From Eubacterium sp. UBA3279 (lineage in GTDB: Bacteria; Bacillota; Clostridia; Lachnospirales; Lachnospiraceae): a stretch of DNA of 64,000 bases. The notes beneath the pieces were generated by a model. It ran no database searches. It was given only the letters and a program-made list of their open reading frames with translations, and was not told where the DNA came from. The DNA is taken from assembly GCA_002361775.1 (NCBI GenBank), contig DETV01000048.1:1-64000 (forward strand). Reading direction: 5' to 3'. This document shows positions 60,705 through 64,000 of the stretch, piece by piece. Position numbers and translations under genes: made by a program. The stretch's first letter is position 1, and each line of letters opens with the position of its first letter.

Positions 60705-61991
60705 TTAGTTCAATTCTACCTTGATCGCTCCCTGTGGACGGATATGCATAACATACGCAGATCCCTCTCCCAGAGCTTTATCAATATACTGTGTAAAGCC
60801 TTCTGTATATTCTTTTGGAAGAAATGCTGCGATAACTCCGGCAAATCCGCCTCCATGTACACGGCATACGCCATGACCGATCTTATCCAGATACAATTTG
60901 GTCAGCGCCAGCGCCACTGTAATAGACTGTTCCTCAGGAGTCTCATTGCAATAGCAGTTCTGCAGCCATTTCCAGGAAGAATCTCCAGATTCTGTGATTT
61001 TTCTCAGGAATGTATCAAAATCTTTTGCTTCCAAAGCTTCTACTTCTGCATCCACTCTCTTATTTTCTTCAAAGAAATGGAACGCACGAAGTACTCCCCG
61101 GTCTCCGGCAAATTCACGAATCGCCCGTACATTTTCAATAACTGCCTCTTCGTCAACCTGCTGCAACACTTCTTTTCCAAAATATTCAGCAACCTTCTTC
61201 ATTTCATTCGGCACTGCAGAATATTCCGCGCTCAGGTCTGCATGACCCTTTCCTGTATTGATAATAACCAGATCGTGACCCATTTCATCAAAATTACACT
61301 GAATCTCACGAATTTTCGGATTTTCAATATCCGCAAAATCTATAGTTATCATACCGCCAACTGCACAAGCCAACTGATCCAGAAGACCGGAACCCTTCAG
61401 CCAATATTTATTTTCCGCATACTGACCTGCTTTTGCATAAGCCACCACACCGATTTTTCCATCGTTAAACAGATAATCCACGATAACACAAACTAACATT
61501 TCAAAAGAAGCAGAAGAACTTACCCCTGCGCCTCCAATAACATTAGAAGTCACATAAGCATCAAAACCGTCTACTTTAAAACCTTTCTCCAGAAGACCTG
61601 CAAAAATACCTTTCAACAACGGCTCTGTACCTGTGGTCTTCTCTGTAGGAGCCAGATTGTCCAGATCAATCACCAGACGCTGGTTATAAGTTTCGCTGAT
61701 CAGCGTAACTGTATGAGTTCCATTGGCAGAAGCAGCCGCTACACAGTCCAGATGTACGCTTCCTGCCAGAACCTTTCCATGGTTATGGTCCGTATGATTA
61801 CCGCCGATTTCTGTTCTTCCCGGCGCGGTAAAGAATTCAAATTCTCTGTCTCCAAACTCTTTTGCAAAACCCTCTGCTACCATTTCATACCGTTTTGCAT
61901 TCTCTTCCACTCTGTTTTCGCCATACATCTGTTTGAAAAGGCTGACTGCTTTTTCACTTTTTACAACCTCTGCTACATTTGCTGCTTTCAT
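60705..61991 (-). CDS. galK: Galactokinase
   Basis: The 428-aa GHMP kinase phosphorylates galactose. It has the galactokinase signature GRTEIGGNHTDHNHGKVL near 60, the ATP-binding GAGVSSSASFE near 155 and the third motif RVHGGGFAGVIAAFL near 385. Length fits GalK and its close relatives. No galT or galE is in the window; the gene is monocistronic with its own promoter. RBS AAAGGAG before the ATG is strong. Confidence 0.94.
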   Translation of the reverse strand: MKAANVAEVVKSEKAVSLFKQMYGENRVEENAKRYEMVAEGFAKEFGDREFEFFTAPGRTEIGGNHTDHNHGKVLAGSVHLDCVAAASANGTHTVTLISETYNQRLVIDLDNLAPTEKTTGTEPLLKGIFAGLLEKGFKVDGFDAYVTSNVIGGAGVSSSASFEMLVCVIVDYLFNDGKIGVVAYAKAGQYAENKYWLKGSGLLDQLACAVGGMITIDFADIENPKIREIQCNFDEMGHDLVIINTGKGHADLSAEYSAVPNEMKKVAEYFGKEVLQQVDEEAVIENVRAIREFAGDRGVLRAFHFFEENKRVDAEVEALEAKDFDTFLRKITESGDSSWKWLQNCYCNETPEEQSITVALALTKLYLDKIGHGVCRVHGGGFAGVIAAFLPKEYTEGFTQYIDKALGEGSAYVMHIRPQGAIKVELN

Positions 61992-62061
61992 ATTCCCTCT
62001 CCTTTATAGAAATTTGTAACTGTTTCACACCTTCACTCTGAACAGTTGCCTGCCACTTATC

Positions 62062-62090
62062 ATTATAAAGAGAAATTCCCAATAATACAA
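62062..62090 (-). promoter_or_regulatory. Promoter of galK
   Basis: On the minus strand TATAAT (62062..62067) is perfect; TTGTAT (62085..62090) 17 nt upstream is a weak -35. The leader of about 65 nt contains a GTTCAGAGTGAAGGTGTGAAAC stretch of unclear role. A sugar-responsive activator may help a weak -35. Confidence 0.6.
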
Positions 62091-62115
62091 CAACTATATT
62101 GATAATTCTTTGTAT

Positions 62116-62781
62116 TCACATATAGGTTTTTTTCCTGATTTCTTCCCAAAAACTACGTCCCTGGAAAATAATCAGCCCCGCCAGAATCAAAATGGACACA
62201 GTTCCACATAAAATCACCGGAATTTTCATTTGCACAAGACCGGTTACCCAGAAAATCATCTGTAAAATACCTGCCAGACAAGTCATAATATAATAAATCA
62301 TATAATAAACGGAAGGCAGATGAAGAATCTTCACTATCATAGTCAAAACAGGAAATACCAGAAGAATAGTGATAGGAATTCCATATTCCAGCGACCATCC
62401 CCGATAACCTGTGAGAAAATCCCATAATACGCAGATTCCACACAGCAACACCATTTCCCAGAGTGTATTTTTCAGCAAATTTTTCCGTTTATAAATTGCC
62501 ACTGCCGTAAGCACCCATACGCACACCACTGCCGCAGAAGAAAATCCTGCCCAAAATACCCTGACGGGGATCATCAGATTGATTGCAAAGCTTAATACAA
62601 CCACTGCGATGCAGGAAAACGTAAATATTCTCATAAAGAGTGTAATGACTGATTTTTCCCGGGTCATATCAGGAAATAATTGTCCCTCCTTCTCCGGTTT
62701 CCCTTCCAGTTTTCCCTGACATAAGGGACATCGATTTGAAGGACACAGCACCTGAACCTTACATCTTTCACAATATTGCAT
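62116..62781 (-). CDS. DUF6320 domain membrane protein with zinc ribbon
   Basis: The 221-aa protein begins with a zinc ribbon (MQYCERCKVQVLCPSNRCPLCQGKL, CxxC...CxxC), followed by about six membrane helices (from residue about 50 on). This is the DUF6320 arrangement. Its function is unknown. Its start, with AAAGGGGAG upstream, lies at the very end of the condensation-type gene, so the two are coupled. Confidence 0.85.
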   Translation of the reverse strand: MQYCERCKVQVLCPSNRCPLCQGKLEGKPEKEGQLFPDMTREKSVITLFMRIFTFSCIAVVVLSFAINLMIPVRVFWAGFSSAAVVCVWVLTAVAIYKRKNLLKNTLWEMVLLCGICVLWDFLTGYRGWSLEYGIPITILLVFPVLTMIVKILHLPSVYYMIYYIMTCLAGILQMIFWVTGLVQMKIPVILCGTVSILILAGLIIFQGRSFWEEIRKKTYM

Positions 62782-62782
62782 C

Positions 62783-64000
62783 CTACAACTCCCCTTTCTC
62801 ATCATTCCAGGAAATAATCTTTACGCCAGCTCCCGTTGCCGTCAGCATACGGAAAAAATTTTTCTCCACCACACTCTCCGCAAAACAGGAAGTAAAACTG
62901 ATGGTCAGATTATCTTCATAGGAACACATACAGATTTCCATCTTGGGAGTGGTGGTATAAAAATCAAACCAGTCTATATATTCTTTGCACTCTTCTGGCA
63001 TTTCTATTTTTCCAATATTCGAAAAAACCGCCGTTCCGCTGGAAGAAGAAAACATAGCTCCCGCCTGCATCCCCCATAATTTCACCGGTAAGGGTAATAT
63101 TCTCATAAAAGGATTTTTCTCCAGTCTGATCAGTCCGTTCATTCTGGCAGCTATCCGCCGGGGAGTCAGTTCCTCTTTGAAGAAACGGGAAGTAAATTCT
63201 ATCACATCCTCCAGTTTTTTGCTTTGTTTGGAAAAATCATAGCCGATATCAATCCATCCGAAAAAATTTCTCACCGAATCAGAGGGAAAATAATTTCTCA
63301 AATTCACCGGAATCATCAATGCCACCGGTTTTTTCTTTTGTCGTTCACTCATTTCCTCTGCTATAGCGCAAAGATACACCGCCGTCAGATAAACGGTAAG
63401 GGTAGTTCCATAGGATCTGGCCGTTTCCAGCATTTCCTTTACAGATAAAATCCCTTCCGTCAAATGAAGCTGATGATATTCCGTCTTGCGAAATTTCATT
63501 TGATGGGCTTTATATTTAGGAATATTTTCTCCTTTTCCCTGATCGGAATAATATTTTTCAAAACTATCTTCTGACATTTCATTTTCTGTGGCGTCGATCT
63601 GCACCTGCCGGGGAGAACCGGTGATCCATTTTGGGTACCGTTCTTTTAAATAATAAAATATCAGCGTTTTTACAAACTGCATCGCCCCTGTTCCATCTGT
63701 CAGGGCATGATACGTTTCAAAATTGATCCGTTTTTTATAATATGTGACTTCAAAAAGAAGATTTTTCTGATCCCTCACATAAATCTGACTGCAGGGAGGA
63801 CGATATTCTTCCCGGACTGCGGGACGTAAATGGGATTCTTCCAGATAATTCCAAAACAACCCTCCCCGCAGCACGCACAAAAACATAGGATAATCCTCCA
63901 TGCACAGATCTAAGGCCTTCTGCAGTTTTGCCGGATCTACTTCTTCCCTTAGCTGACAGGATATACGAAACACTCTTTCATCCTTTTTTCCGCTGGTTGC
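62783..64000 (-). CDS. Condensation-domain-like acyltransferase (5' end beyond the window)
   Basis: At least 405 residues are present; the frame is open to the window edge (…ATSGKKDERVFRISCQL), so the true start is outside. The protein belongs to the CoA-dependent acyltransferase/condensation superfamily, with the HxxxDG motif as YHALTDGTG near the visible residue 90 and the later NFFGWIDIGYDFS motif. Relatives are annotated as alcohol acetyltransferase or wax-ester-synthase-like. It is paired with a DUF6320 membrane protein, a conserved combination in this family. The substrate is unknown; it may modify a lipid or polyketide-like acceptor. Confidence 0.8.
   Translation of the reverse strand, partial: ATSGKKDERVFRISCQLREEVDPAKLQKALDLCMEDYPMFLCVLRGGLFWNYLEESHLRPAVREEYRPPCSQIYVRDQKNLLFEVTYYKKRINFETYHALTDGTGAMQFVKTLIFYYLKERYPKWITGSPRQVQIDATENEMSEDSFEKYYSDQGKGENIPKYKAHQMKFRKTEYHQLHLTEGILSVKEMLETARSYGTTLTVYLTAVYLCAIAEEMSERQKKKPVALMIPVNLRNYFPSDSVRNFFGWIDIGYDFSKQSKKLEDVIEFTSRFFKEELTPRRIAARMNGLIRLEKNPFMRILPLPVKLWGMQAGAMFSSSSGTAVFSNIGKIEMPEECKEYIDWFDFYTTTPKMEICMCSYEDNLTISFTSCFAESVVEKNFFRMLTATGAGVKIISWNDEKGEL

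Noticed and set aside
1..64000. CRISPR arrays, rRNA genes, insertion sequences
   Set aside because: No regularly spaced repeats, rRNA sequence or IS transposase was seen on either strand.

Overview
The window reads as one Firmicutes chromosome segment, most likely from a Lachnospiraceae-type gut Clostridium (Blautia, Ruminococcus gnavus or Dorea-like). Support for this comes from strong AGGAGG ribosome binding sites, sigma-A promoters close to consensus, a SpoVT-type sporulation regulator, a lysyl-tRNA synthetase with a C-terminal tRNA-binding domain, and the DUF3786 and DUF6320 families. The genus is a guess; the phylum is not.

Region 1 (1 to about 33.6 kb) is one end and most of the transfer module of an integrative conjugative element (ICE) of the Tn1549/Clostridioides CTn type. 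Every gene in it lies on the minus strand. Read from the lysS side in transcription order it holds: a VOC protein (possibly chromosomal), a zinc-ribbon repeat protein with a small partner, two very short ORFs, parA-parB, a lipoprotein, a 1416-aa Cna-B pilin-like adhesin with a 29-aa membrane protein coupled to its stop, three small accessory genes, a 2613-aa methylase/helicase with a TnpV gene nested inside it in another frame, a TOPRIM protein, DUF3846, a palindromic candidate oriT, DUF3789, MobC, a MOBP relaxase, PcfB, an ArdC/zincin-like protein, a 67-aa protein, the VirD4 coupling ATPase, Maff2, a VirB6/TrbL-like channel protein, a small Cys protein, a frameshifted small gene, PrgI, the VirB4 ATPase, a small conserved protein, a class B sortase, a DUF5698/DUF2179-like membrane protein and a bifunctional lysozyme/CHAP hydrolase. 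This is a complete Gram-positive type IV secretion system with relaxosome and partition genes. The integrase, excisionase and the other end lie outside the window.

Region 2 (about 33.7 to 64 kb) is ordinary core chromosome: greA-lysS; patatin-argF-birA-hypothetical-dusB; NfeD and SPFH membrane proteins; a SleB-like wall hydrolase with a WalR-like operator array; a polysaccharide deacetylase; a SpoU methyltransferase; dnaE-pfkA; a SAM methyltransferase; a CvfB-like S1 protein; an acyl-ACP thioesterase; tRNA-Gln(CUG); a CDF metal exporter; pncB; spoVT; a GNAT/DUF3786 pair; a ccdA-resA thiol-redox pair; dcd; galK; and a DUF6320/condensation-type acyltransferase pair cut by the window edge.

The observations most worth a second look are the TnpV gene overprinted on a disordered linker of the giant helicase, the candidate oriT, the histone-H1-like cytoplasmic tail on the wall hydrolase, the sortase B/TPKTG adhesin pair, the paralogous small proteins at opposite ends of the transfer operon, and the WalR-like repeat array. 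No wholly unprecedented system could be demonstrated from sequence alone.
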